Positions 27,818-34,967 of a stretch of 51,529 bases of DNA are shown here, piece after piece. Position numbers and translations under genes: made by a program. Source of the DNA: Acidimicrobiia bacterium (GTDB lineage: Bacteria; Actinomycetota; Acidimicrobiia; Spongiisociales; UBA5794); the NCBI GenBank assembly GCA_024762335.1, contig JANTHO010000011.1, positions 1 through 51,529 on the forward strand, given 5' to 3'. Each line of letters starts with the position of its first letter. Position 1 is the first letter of the stretch. The notes under the pieces are model-generated. The model was not told the DNA's origin. It worked only from the letters and a program-made list of their open reading frames with translations, and did not search any database.

Positions 27818-28302
27818 CACACCAACCCCGTCGAGCGCCGGATCTCACCGGCCATGATCTTGTCCTGCAACGTGAGGATCCCGTGCATGAGCGACTGCGG
27901 ACCCGGAGGGCATCCCGGCACGTAGATGTCGACGGGAACGATCTCATCGACGCCCTGCACGAGGGCGTAGTTGTTGAACATCCCTCCGGTGGATGCGCAC
28001 GCCCCCATCGAAATCACCCACTTGGGTTCCGCCATCTGGTCGTAGACCTGGCGAAGAACGGGCGCCATCTTCTGGGAGAGACGCCCGGCAACGACCATCA
28101 GGTCGGCCTGGCGGGGCGAGGCCCGGAAGACCTCCATCCCGAATCGCGCAAGGTCGTGGTGTGCGGCTCCGGTCGCCATCATCTCGATGGCGCAGCACGC
28201 TAGGCCGAAGGTTGCCGGCCACATGGAGCGGGTCCTCGTCCAGCTGACGCCCTTCTCGAGTGTTGTGAGGAGGAAACTCGGATTGTCGACTTCGCCGGCC
28301 AT
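27817..28302 (-). CDS. nuoB: NADH-quinone oxidoreductase subunit B, cluster 2 (cluster N2)
   Basis: A 161-residue subunit with all N2 ligands: [31 protein letters not shown] and [12 protein letters not shown]. The quinone-pocket stretch [22 protein letters not shown] is normal. Compared with cluster 1, the pocket sequence differs ([22 protein letters not shown] there), so the two copies come from separate NuoB lineages. ATG at 28302-28300 overlaps the nuoA stop by one base. Confidence 0.96.
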   Translation of the reverse strand: MAGEVDNPSFLLTTLEKGVSWTRTRSMWPATFGLACCAIEMMATGAAHHDLARFGMEVFRASPRQADLMVVAGRLSQKMAPVLRQVYDQMAEPKWVISMGACASTGGMFNNYALVQGVDEIVPVDIYVPGCPPGPQSLMHGILTLQDKIMAGEIRRSTGLV

Positions 28303-28724
28303 CAGGCGGCCTCCTCGATCTCTGGTTCGGGAGCGACGACTCTGCGGTAGCGGGCACGGCTGGCGACGTTCCAGTCGAGCGCTCCGCGCTTCCAGACGTA
28401 TCCGAGCGTCTCGATGAGAAGCAGCATGAACAGGCCGACCGAAGCGATCCCCGCCCAGCCGAACTCGTCCATGCGGACGGCCCAGGCGAAGAGGAAGATG
28501 ATCTCGACGTCGAAGATGACGAACAGCATGGCAACGAGGTAGAACTTCACGGGGAACCGTTCGACCGGTTCCTGGAGCGGAACGATGCCGCACTCGTACG
28601 GAGCGAGTTTCTCGGGAGATGGATTGTTCGGAGCAATCCTCCACGAGATCAGCATCGCAGCCGCGGCGAACACAACGCCGAGGATGAACATCAGAGCGAT
28701 CGGAAGATACGCGGCGAGATCCAT
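28302..28724 (-). CDS. nuoA: NADH-quinone oxidoreductase subunit A, cluster 2
   Basis: A 140-residue three-helix subunit with the classic [33 protein letters not shown]. The ATG at 28724-28722 has no ribosome site; the predicted transcription start is about three bases upstream, so the message may be leaderless, which is common in actinobacteria. It is the first of 14 nuo genes, all overlapping or spaced by at most about 13 bases. Confidence 0.95.
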   Translation of the reverse strand: MDLAAYLPIALMFILGVVFAAAAMLISWRIAPNNPSPEKLAPYECGIVPLQEPVERFPVKFYLVAMLFVIFDVEIIFLFAWAVRMDEFGWAGIASVGLFMLLLIETLGYVWKRGALDWNVASRARYRRVVAPEPEIEEAA

Positions 28725-28733
28725 ATGGGTGGA

Positions 28734-28763
28734 AGTCTACGGATAGTCGCGCGGCTTGCCCAA
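28734..28763 (-). promoter_or_regulatory. Putative promoter of nuo cluster 2
   Basis: On the minus strand, TTGGGC (28763-28758), an 18-base spacer and TAGACT (28739-28734) lie just before nuoA. Transcription would start about three bases before the ATG, which fits the missing ribosome site. The -10 box and following two bases (TAGACTTC) match the ones before the cluster-1 nuoA. Confidence 0.45.
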
Positions 28764-28774
28764 AACCGAACCAG

Positions 28775-28807
28775 GGTCGTTCGACCAGTTCTCGAATTGG
28801 AACGACC
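28775..28807. promoter_or_regulatory. Inverted repeat in the divergent nuoA / DUF3054 region
   Basis: GGTCGTTC (28775-28782) and GAACGACC (28800-28807) form an 8-base perfect dyad with a 17-base spacer, immediately upstream of the putative nuo cluster-2 -35 box. It could be an operator or a weak hairpin. It does not resemble a Rex site (TTGTGA-N-TCACAA). Confidence 0.3.
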
Positions 28808-28855
28808 CCAACCCGAGCACGACCGAACGCTGCGAGGACGTTTACGCTCCCCTCC

Positions 28856-29245
28856 ATGCCTGAATTCGCAGATCGGAAACTGGTTCAGTGGGCGGCCATC
28901 GGGGACGCGATCGTGCTCGCGGCGATCACGGCCGTCGGCTTCGCCACCCACGGAACACTCGACGAGACAACCCGTGTCGCAGTCACGACGATCGGTGTCC
29001 TCGCCGCCTGGGCGATCGTCTCCCCGTGGTTCGGCGCCTTCTCCACGGCGGTCCTGACACGTCCGCTCTCCGTGTGGAGGGTGGCGCTGGCGTGGGCGAT
29101 CGCAGCACCGGTCGCCGGCTTCCTGCGCGGGTGGATCCTCAGCCTCGTCGTCTCACCGACGTTCATTCTGGTGATGATCGCGGTGAACGGCTCGGCTCTC
29201 GTGGTGTGGCGTGGGGTGTACGCCTTCCTCAACCGCCCCCGCTAA
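28856..29245 (+). CDS. DUF3054 family membrane protein
   Basis: A 129-residue protein with four predicted helices. The arrangement fits DUF3054: an opening D-A-I-V helix, [12 protein letters not shown] (the region usually reading GRRSH), a second helix ending in SPWFGAF, the arginine-rich loop before GFLRGWIL, and a last helix with [11 protein letters not shown]. The function of the family is unknown. It is divergent from nuo cluster 2 and convergent with the reductase at 29312. The stop codon is followed at once by the palindromic element. ATG at 28856. Confidence 0.7.
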   Translation: MPEFADRKLVQWAAIGDAIVLAAITAVGFATHGTLDETTRVAVTTIGVLAAWAIVSPWFGAFSTAVLTRPLSVWRVALAWAIAAPVAGFLRGWILSLVVSPTFILVMIAVNGSALVVWRGVYAFLNRPR

Positions 29246-29246
29246 C

Positions 29247-29301
29247 CCGACACGAACCCAGGGTTCTCTGCGCCCTATATGGCGTCCCGGGCCCGCGGTT
29301 C
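29247..29301. repeat. 54-bp palindromic element, single copy A
   Basis: This copy fills the gap between two convergent genes. The unit runs CGACACGAACCC-AGGGTTCTCTGC, a 12-base core, then GTCCCGGGCCCGCGGTTC. It contains the small palindrome GAACCCAGGGTTC and a GC-rich second dyad. From 29248 to 29301 it matches the reverse complement of 42976-43029 at 53 of 54 positions. It may act as a bidirectional terminator, since both flanking genes end here. Confidence 0.85.
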
Positions 29302-29311
29302 AGCGGGCGCG

Positions 29312-30562
29312 TCAGGCTTTGATGCGACGAACGCCCGGGAGATCGACGGCCTGCTCGATCGTCCGGTAGATCTTCTCCGATATGCCGCGCTCTTCGGGTT
29401 CGAGAAGGTTCGCCATCACCTTGAGCACCCACTCCATCAGCGGCCGGGATCGCATGCCGACCGTCGTGAGCGTCCTCATCACGGTGGGGTTCCCGATCGC
29501 TGAAACGAAGATCCTCGCCACGCGGTGATACGCCGCATACTCGTCGACGAGGGCGTCCTCGTAGCGGGAGAGTGCGGACGGATCGCCGGTCGCGAGCGCT
29601 TCGGCAACGAACCCGGCCGCCATCCGCCCCGTCTCATAGGCGTAGTCGATTCCCTCCCCGTTGAATGGATTGACGGCACCGGCGGCGTCGCCGACGAGCA
29701 TCCAGTTCCTGCCCGTCTTCGGGCCGACGGAGAGCGCCATCGGCAACTTGCCGCCGATCGGTTTGGCGATCGGGTCGGCTTCGATCTGCCAGTGCTCGGG
29801 AAGTTCGGCCAGGTAGGCATCAAGGATTCGGCTCGTGTTGATGTCCTTCCAACCTTTGAAGGTCGAGACGAGTCCGGCGCCGACGTTGATGGTCCCATCC
29901 CCCATCGGGAACACCCACCCGTAGCCCGGCATCGCCCGCCCCTCCCGATCGCGAATGTCGAGTTGACTTTCGATGAAACCGTCGGTCGAGTTCGGACTCT
30001 CCCAGTAGGCGCGCACGGCGAGACCGAATGGATAGTCACGGCGCCGATGAGTTCCGAGCGCCCGTCCGAAGCGGGAGAGCGACCCGTCGGCGATCACAAC
30101 GTACTCCGGCGTGACCGTGCGCATCTCGTCAGAGCCTTGGTTCAACTGGACACCAATGAGTTCGCCATTCTCAACGACCGCCGTGGCTTCGACCCCCTGG
30201 AGGACCGTTGCTCCTTGTTCTTCTGCGAGCGACGCGACCCGTCCGTCGAGATCGGCTCTGCGCAGCGTTGCTCCCCAATTGGGGAAGACGGAATGCTCGG
30301 GCCACGGCATCTCGAGCATCACATCACCGGCGTAGGATCGGAGGCCGACGATCCGGTGAACGTCGGGCTGATCGAAGTCGAAGCCCATGTCGACGAGTTG
30401 CCTGACGGCCCTTGGTGTCAGCCCATCGCCGCACGCCTTCTCGCGTGGGTACCGCTTCTTCTCCACCAGGAGAACGTCGACACCGCTTCGCGCAAGCCAG
30501 TAGGCGGCGGATGCCCCACCGGGCCCACCACCGACAACGAGTACCTGAGGAGATGCAGACAT
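29312..30562 (-). CDS. Geranylgeranyl reductase family flavoprotein (MenJ-like)
   Basis: A 416-residue FAD enzyme. The dinucleotide fold is VLVVGGGPGGASAAYWLARSG near the N terminus, followed by EKKRYPREKACGDGLTPRAVRQL, the family signature. The FAD-binding motif GRNWMLVGDAAGAVNPFNGEGIDYAYETG is at about residues 280-310. The family reduces double bonds in isoprenoid chains; next to nuo, the likeliest target is the menaquinone side chain (MenJ), though archaeal-type lipids or chlorophyll precursors are the other family substrates. ATG at 30562-30560. It lies upstream of no other minus-strand gene and ends 11 bases before the palindromic element. Confidence 0.85.
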   Translation of the reverse strand: MSASPQVLVVGGGPGGASAAYWLARSGVDVLLVEKKRYPREKACGDGLTPRAVRQLVDMGFDFDQPDVHRIVGLRSYAGDVMLEMPWPEHSVFPNWGATLRRADLDGRVASLAEEQGATVLQGVEATAVVENGELIGVQLNQGSDEMRTVTPEYVVIADGSLSRFGRALGTHRRRDYPFGLAVRAYWESPNSTDGFIESQLDIRDREGRAMPGYGWVFPMGDGTINVGAGLVSTFKGWKDINTSRILDAYLAELPEHWQIEADPIAKPIGGKLPMALSVGPKTGRNWMLVGDAAGAVNPFNGEGIDYAYETGRMAAGFVAEALATGDPSALSRYEDALVDEYAAYHRVARIFVSAIGNPTVMRTLTTVGMRSRPLMEWVLKVMANLLEPEERGISEKIYRTIEQAVDLPGVRRIKA

Positions 30563-30627
30563 CCGTTGCAGGCTATCGGGCTCCCGCCGGTTCAGCCGCA
30601 GATCCCGTCGGATCGTCGCCGATGCCC

Positions 30628-31860
30628 TCAGCTCGGTATCACCATGAGGTAGACCACGGTGAGCACGGACGCAAGGAGCATCGCCACCGCCACCCATGCC
30701 ACATAGGTGGGTCCGTTCGAGGGTGCCGGCCGCTTCTTCTCGACGGGTTCGGGAACTGCCGCAGGCGTCGGGGCTACCCGGACCTTCGGAGCGATCGAAA
30801 CCATTCGCGCCCGCGGAGCGGTTCGAGGCTTCGGTTCAGGGGCAGGCTCTGGTGCCGGCTTCGGAGGCGGCGGTGCGGCCACCGGTGTCGTCGGGGCCGG
30901 AGCGGGGGCAGTATCGCCGCCGAGACCCGCTTCGGCAGCCCACTCCCGCAACACGTCATCAACCGACCGACCCGACTTCTTCGCATTCGCCTTCGCCGAC
31001 CGCTCCGTCAACGACTCCGGCATCCCCCGAGCCGCCGCCACCGCAGCCAACAACTCAGCACCCTCCAACCCAACACCAACCGGCTCAACAACCGCAGCCG
31101 GAACAGCAGCCTCAGCAGCCGGAGCAGCAGCCGGGACAGCAGCGGCAGGAGCGGCCGGTGCCGCAGGAGCAGCCGGTGCCGCAGGAGCAGCCGGCGCTTC
31201 GCCAACGTCGATACCTGCCTCTTCGGCCCACTCACGCAGGACATCGTCGAGCGGAACGCCGATCGTCCTGGCCCGCGCTGATGCCGACCGTTCGACCATC
31301 GACTCGGGAAGTCCCCTTGCCTCCGTGACGGCTGCCAGGAGAGCGGTACCCTCGAGCAATGACCGGCCGTCACCCTCAGAGGTGGTCGTCGAAGCCGGTG
31401 CTGGTGCCGCTTCGACGATCTCGGGGGACGCGTCCGGAATTGTTGAATCCACGGCCACTACAGCCGGTGCCGGAGTCGTCGTGAGACCCTCCTCAGCCGC
31501 CCACTCCCGCAGCACGTCGTCGACCGACGATCCGGCAGCGCTGGCCCGCGCCTTCGCCGAACGACCGATCACCGATGCCGGCATCCCACGGGCTTCCGCA
31601 ACGGCCTCAAGCAGCGCATCGCCTTCGAGACCCACATCGAGGCCTCCGGTGGCGACGGCAACTGAAGGCGCGGCCTCAGATTTGGCCGTTTCCGACACCG
31701 ACGGTGAAGGGACGTCGCCGGCACCCGTTTCCGTCGTCCACGCCTGAAGAACCGACTCGGGGGTCGTGCCGGACGCTTTGGCTCGTGCAGCGGCAGAACG
31801 CGCGAACAGCCATGCCGGCGCGCCGTATGTGTCTTCGAGTTGTTGAGCGATCTCTTCCAT
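30628..31860 (-). CDS. Tail-anchored protein with four repeats of an unrecognised helical module
   Basis: A 410-residue protein. A module of about 45-49 residues occurs four times: residues 1-47, 78-126, 168-216 and 264-312. Its pattern is a helix (LLEAVAEARG), M/L-P, a helix with R-S-A-x-A-R/N-A, a Gly turn, then S-V-D-D-V-L-R-E-W-A. Linkers are Pro/Ala-rich, including a run of AAP units. After residue 312 comes a Pro/Lys/Arg-rich region and then one C-terminal transmembrane helix (about 386-408: AWVAVAMLLASVLTVVYLMV). This suggests a cytoplasmic multi-module protein anchored by its tail. I do not recognise the family. The second ATG (31860) sits five bases after GAGG. Module 4 has different codon use. 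Confidence 0.7.
   Translation of the reverse strand: MEEIAQQLEDTYGAPAWLFARSAAARAKASGTTPESVLQAWTTETGAGDVPSPSVSETAKSEAAPSVAVATGGLDVGLEGDALLEAVAEARGMPASVIGRSAKARASAAGSSVDDVLREWAAEEGLTTTPAPAVVAVDSTIPDASPEIVEAAPAPASTTTSEGDGRSLLEGTALLAAVTEARGLPESMVERSASARARTIGVPLDDVLREWAEEAGIDVGEAPAAPAAPAAPAAPAAPAAAVPAAAPAAEAAVPAAVVEPVGVGLEGAELLAAVAAARGMPESLTERSAKANAKKSGRSVDDVLREWAAEAGLGGDTAPAPAPTTPVAAPPPPKPAPEPAPEPKPRTAPRARMVSIAPKVRVAPTPAAVPEPVEKKRPAPSNGPTYVAWVAVAMLLASVLTVVYLMVIPS
31154..31189. repeat. 18-bp tandem repeat in the Ala/Pro linker
   Basis: The 18-base unit GCCGGTGCCGCAGGAGCA occurs twice in tandem (31154-31171, 31172-31189) with a degenerate third copy after it and looser copies before it. It encodes the A-A-P linker between modules 3 and 4 of the tail-anchored protein, so linker length may vary between strains. 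Confidence 0.8.
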
Positions 31861-32104
31861 CATTACCTCAGCGAACGCGGTTATTCGGTCGGGTCATCGT
31901 GGTCTGCCCGAAGCAGTTACCCGTAGGATGGCATGATCGTGCGCGATCGTCGTATCGAGCGAGCCTGATATGGCAGTGGAGTATCCGGGCACGAACGCCA
32001 TGACCGAGCGCATCCCCGGACAACGACCGGACAACAAGCCGGCCGCGGCGCACACGCTGCGCATCACCCGGCATACAATCGTCGGTGTGTGGAGAGGATC
32101 CCAT

Positions 32105-32230
32105 ATGACCGAACACCAAGAATTCGCCGCCGAACCCGTGACGCTCGGAGTGCCGCGCGCCATCGATCGTTCACACGATCCACGGGACACCGGATCCGCG
32201 CGAGACATCTCAGGAGGTCGCCGTGGATAG
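32105..32230 (+). CDS. Small protein (41 aa), first of a three-gene chain
   Basis: A 41-residue reading frame that starts at an ATG with GGAGAGGA six bases upstream and a TACAAT -10-like box at 32074-32079. The product is hydrophilic with no recognisable domain. Its end overlaps the start of the next small gene by eight bases, and that gene has its own AGGAGG inside this frame, which supports a real coupled unit. The frame stays open back to an ATG at 31970, so a longer product is possible. Function unknown. Confidence 0.4.
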   Translation: MTEHQEFAAEPVTLGVPRAIDRSHDPRDTGSARDISGGRRG

Positions 32231-32495
32231 CTACCCGATCATCGCGCTCGCCGTCATCGCCGTCGTCGTCGTGACTCATCAGCGTGCCGACGGGCTCGTC
32301 TTCGCCGCGGGCAAAGCAAGATCCGTTTCGTCGTTTGGCCGTCCCCTGCGCAAAGGCCCGGGCTTTCCCACTGCACCCGAGCCGGCCGAAGAGCCGAACG
32401 AAGAGGCGAAGCCCGAACCGGAACCGCAAGGTCCCGGGTCGGAGGGCCCCGTGTCGGCCTTCGGGCGTCCGCTGCGACCCGGGCGGGGCCGGTGA
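32223..32495 (+). CDS. Small membrane-anchored protein with repeated FGRPLR motif
   Basis: A 90-residue product. The start is GTG at 32223 with a perfect AGGAGG five bases away. The N-terminal hydrophobic helix (YPIIALAVIAVVVV) would anchor it in the membrane. The rest is Pro/Glu-rich with two copies of FGRPLR, one near residue 38 (SSFGRPLRKG) and one near the C terminus (SAFGRPLRPG). The spacing between the copies is an acidic Pro/Glu linker. No known family; the motif pair looks like a binding epitope. Confidence 0.6.
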   Translation: MDSYPIIALAVIAVVVVTHQRADGLVFAAGKARSVSSFGRPLRKGPGFPTAPEPAEEPNEEAKPEPEPQGPGSEGPVSAFGRPLRPGRGR

Positions 32496-32704
32496 GTTCG
32501 ACGATCGTTCTCGTCGCGGGCATCGCTGGCGCGGGGATCCTCACAGCGGTCGGGATCTTCGCAACGGCGTTGCGGCCCCCGTCCACCGGACCGCGAAGCA
32601 TCACTCCGCCGACTTCCCCCTCATTCGCCCCGTCGACGACGGCAGCCGACAGGTTCGCAGCGGGAGGCACAGATCCCACGGCGGGGACGCCCGACGCCAG
32701 CTGA
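32492..32704 (+). CDS. Small membrane protein (70 aa)
   Basis: A GTG start overlaps the previous stop by four bases (GTGA). The 70-residue product has one transmembrane helix (IVLVAGIAGAGILTAVGIFATAL) and then a Pro/Ser/Thr-rich tail. It is probably a bitopic membrane protein co-produced with the FGRPLR protein. Function unknown. Confidence 0.55.
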   Translation: MSSTIVLVAGIAGAGILTAVGIFATALRPPSTGPRSITPPTSPSFAPSTTAADRFAAGGTDPTAGTPDAS

Positions 32705-32796
32705 TCGACCGCCCGGGATGGGACTTCAGAAGGAGCGCGGTCGAGTCGGAGCAGGTGTCTCCGCCGGATGTTGCCGCGGCGGGTGGCCCTCCTGCA

Positions 32797-32836
32797 CACT
32801 CGCAGAGCGAGTGCGCGTCCCCCAGCACGCTGGGGG
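32797..32836. terminator. Two adjacent hairpins between convergent genes
   Basis: CACTCGC-AGA-GCGAGTG (32797-32813) gives a 7-bp stem with a 3-base loop, and CCCCCAG-CACG-CTGGGGG (32819-32836) a 7-bp stem with a 4-base loop. They lie between the end of the small plus-strand genes (32704) and the end of the minus-strand gene (32930). There is no clear T tract, so they are placed as possible terminators on position and structure only. Confidence 0.45.
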
Positions 32837-32897
32837 GACATGGAAGAAGAGGAACCCACAACGGGCACCGGGCCCCGGCACGCTGGGGGGACATGGA
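32825..32897. repeat. 20-bp direct repeat, 53 bp apart
   Basis: The 20-base sequence GCACGCTGGGGGGACATGGA occurs at 32825-32844 and again at 32878-32897. The first copy overlaps the 3' arm of the second hairpin. Its meaning is unknown; it may be what is left of a duplication. Confidence 0.8.
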
Positions 32898-32929
32898 GAA
32901 GGGGACGGGTCTTCGATCTGTTCCGGTCG

Positions 32930-34261
32930 TCAGTTGGTCTGTAGGTCGTGCTCGATGAGGAAACCGGCGAGGATTTCGCCGAGTTTCGCTGCGGCCTCAT
33001 CACCGAGGTCGTAGTAGACCCTCGTCGAGGGCACGTCGATCGAGATGATGTTCGCTAGGTCCACCGGGGTGCCGACCACGACCGTGTCGGGAGCGGCGCG
33101 GCGAATCGTCTCTTCCAACTCGGCACGCTGGGTGGCTCCGTATCCCATGGCGGGAAGGACCGGTCCGATGTGTCCGTACTTCTCGTACACGCCGACGATC
33201 GAACCGACGGCGTACGGCCTCGGATCGATGATCTCGGCGGGTTCGAGGTTGGCAGCGACGACGTATCCGGCGCCGAACGGCATCTGGCCGTGGGTAATCG
33301 TGGGGCCGTCGTCGAGGACGAGCACGCGCTTTCCCGTTACCGAATCCGGGTCGTCGATGCGGATCGGTGAGGCCGCTTCGATGATGGTTGCATCCGGGAC
33401 CATCGCCTCGACCGACCGGCGCAGCTCCGCAACCGCCTCCTCGGGTGCCGTATCCACCTTGTTGATGATCACGACATCCGCCATGCGGAGGTTCGCCTCG
33501 CCAGGCCAGTAGCGGGACTCGTGGCCCGACCGGAACGGGTCGGTCACACAGATCGACAGGTCGGTCTCGTAGAAAGAGAGGTCGTTGTTGCCGCCATCCC
33601 AGACGATCACATCGGCTTCGGCTTCGGCGGCTTCGAGAATCTCGCCGTAGTCGACACCGGCGAAGATCACCGAACCCTCCCGGATGTACGGCTCGTACTC
33701 CTCCCGCTCTTCGATCGTTGTGTCGGCAGCCACCAGATCCTCGAACGTTGCGAATCGCTGAACCCGCTGGGCCGCGAGATCTCCGTACGGCATCGGATGC
33801 CGGATCGCTGCGGAGCGAAGTCCCCGATCGGCCAGCATGCGGTGGATCAGACGACTCGTCTGACTCTTGCCGGCCCCGGTCCGAACGGCGGTGACGGCGA
33901 TCACCGGCTTGTGAGACTTCAGCATCGCCCGGCGTCCCGCAACCGCGAACGCAGCACCCGCAGCAACCGACCGCGCGGCGACGTGCATCACCTGTTCGTG
34001 GGTGACGTCGGAGTATGAGAACAGAACCAGGTCGGCACCGAACTGTTCGATGAGCGACTCGAGTTCCTCCTCGGGGAAGATCGGAATGCCGTCGGGATAG
34101 AGCTCCCCGGCCAACTCCGGCGGGTAGGTACGTCCGGCGATGTCCGGAATCTGCGTGGCCGTGAACGCGACCACTTCGAATCCCGGATCATCGCGATAGA
34201 GGACATTGAAGTTGTGGAAATCCCGGCCGGCGGCGCCGACGATGATCACGCGTTCTCTCAT
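32930..34261 (-). CDS. Cyclic 2,3-diphosphoglycerate synthetase-like P-loop protein (COG2403)
   Basis: A 443-residue protein. The N-terminal half is Rossmann-like (VIIVGAAGRDFHNFNVLYRDDPGFEVVAFTA). Residues 128-133 are a P-loop, TGAGKSQTSR, followed by later VIINKVDTA (an NKxD-like nucleotide motif) and DVIVWDGGNNDLSF. This arrangement is the COG2403 family, whose archaeal members make cyclic 2,3-diphosphoglycerate. Whether bacterial members do the same is not established, so only the family is asserted. ATG at 34261-34259; 23 bases after the rex gene, so probably co-transcribed. A possible link to stress or central metabolism is inference. Confidence 0.75.
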   Translation of the reverse strand: MRERVIIVGAAGRDFHNFNVLYRDDPGFEVVAFTATQIPDIAGRTYPPELAGELYPDGIPIFPEEELESLIEQFGADLVLFSYSDVTHEQVMHVAARSVAAGAAFAVAGRRAMLKSHKPVIAVTAVRTGAGKSQTSRLIHRMLADRGLRSAAIRHPMPYGDLAAQRVQRFATFEDLVAADTTIEEREEYEPYIREGSVIFAGVDYGEILEAAEAEADVIVWDGGNNDLSFYETDLSICVTDPFRSGHESRYWPGEANLRMADVVIINKVDTAPEEAVAELRRSVEAMVPDATIIEAASPIRIDDPDSVTGKRVLVLDDGPTITHGQMPFGAGYVVAANLEPAEIIDPRPYAVGSIVGVYEKYGHIGPVLPAMGYGATQRAELEETIRRAAPDTVVVGTPVDLANIISIDVPSTRVYYDLGDEAAAKLGEILAGFLIEHDLQTN

Positions 34262-34284
34262 TGTTCCTCCGTAGTCGCTTCGGT

Positions 34285-34908
34285 TCAGTTCCCGGACCTC
34301 TCCTGCAAGTGGTAGGCGAGGATCTGGAGTTCCGTCGACAGGTCAACCCGGCGGATCTCCGCTGCTTCAACGGAGATCACCGTCGGGGCGAAGTTGAGGA
34401 TCGAACGCACGCCTGCCCCAACGAGCCGTTCCGCCGCCGTCTGGGCATGGATCGCCGGAGTTGCGACGATTCCGATCTCGATGTTCCTCTCGGCCACGAT
34501 CGCTTCGAGGTCGTCCATCGATTCGACGACCGAGTCTCCGATACGGCTGCCGATCTTCCTGGCGTCGACATCGAGGATCGCCCCTACCGAGAACCCCCAT
34601 TCGCGGAAGCCGCCGTAGTTCGCGAGCGCGCGTCCGAGGTCGCCTGCACCGGCGATCACGATCGGGAACTCGTGGGTCAGGCCGAGTGCCTTCCGGATCT
34701 CGAGCCGCAATTCGTCCACGTCGTATCCGACGCCGCGCACACCCTGGGCATCGAGAAACGAAAGATCCTTGCGGACCTGGGCTGAGTTCACGCCTGCGGT
34801 TCTGGCCAGGTCCTGAGACGAACAGGTCCCGGTCCCGGCCCGCATGGACAAACAGCGGAGATAGACGGGCAATCGAGCGACGGTCGCGTCGGGGATATGC
34901 GTCCTCAT
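34285..34908 (-). CDS. rex: Redox-sensing transcriptional repressor Rex
   Basis: A 207-residue protein. Residues 1-75 form the winged-helix DNA-binding domain (LPVYLRCLSMRAG, QDLARTAGVNSAQVRKDLSFL, GVRGVGYDVDEL). The Rossmann domain follows with IVIAGAGDLGRALANYGGF and ends with LNFAPTVI, matching Rex. Rex senses NADH/NAD+ and represses respiratory genes. In actinobacteria it commonly controls nuo, cydAB and its own operon; here both nuo clusters are in the window but no good Rex operator was found. ATG at 34908-34906; the frame is open slightly further upstream. Confidence 0.92.
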   Translation of the reverse strand: MRTHIPDATVARLPVYLRCLSMRAGTGTCSSQDLARTAGVNSAQVRKDLSFLDAQGVRGVGYDVDELRLEIRKALGLTHEFPIVIAGAGDLGRALANYGGFREWGFSVGAILDVDARKIGSRIGDSVVESMDDLEAIVAERNIEIGIVATPAIHAQTAAERLVGAGVRSILNFAPTVISVEAAEIRRVDLSTELQILAYHLQERSGN

Positions 34909-34967
34909 CGAGGCCACATTACCGGCCCGGCACCGTGTCGGATCCGCAGGTCGAGGAAGGGCGGCTA

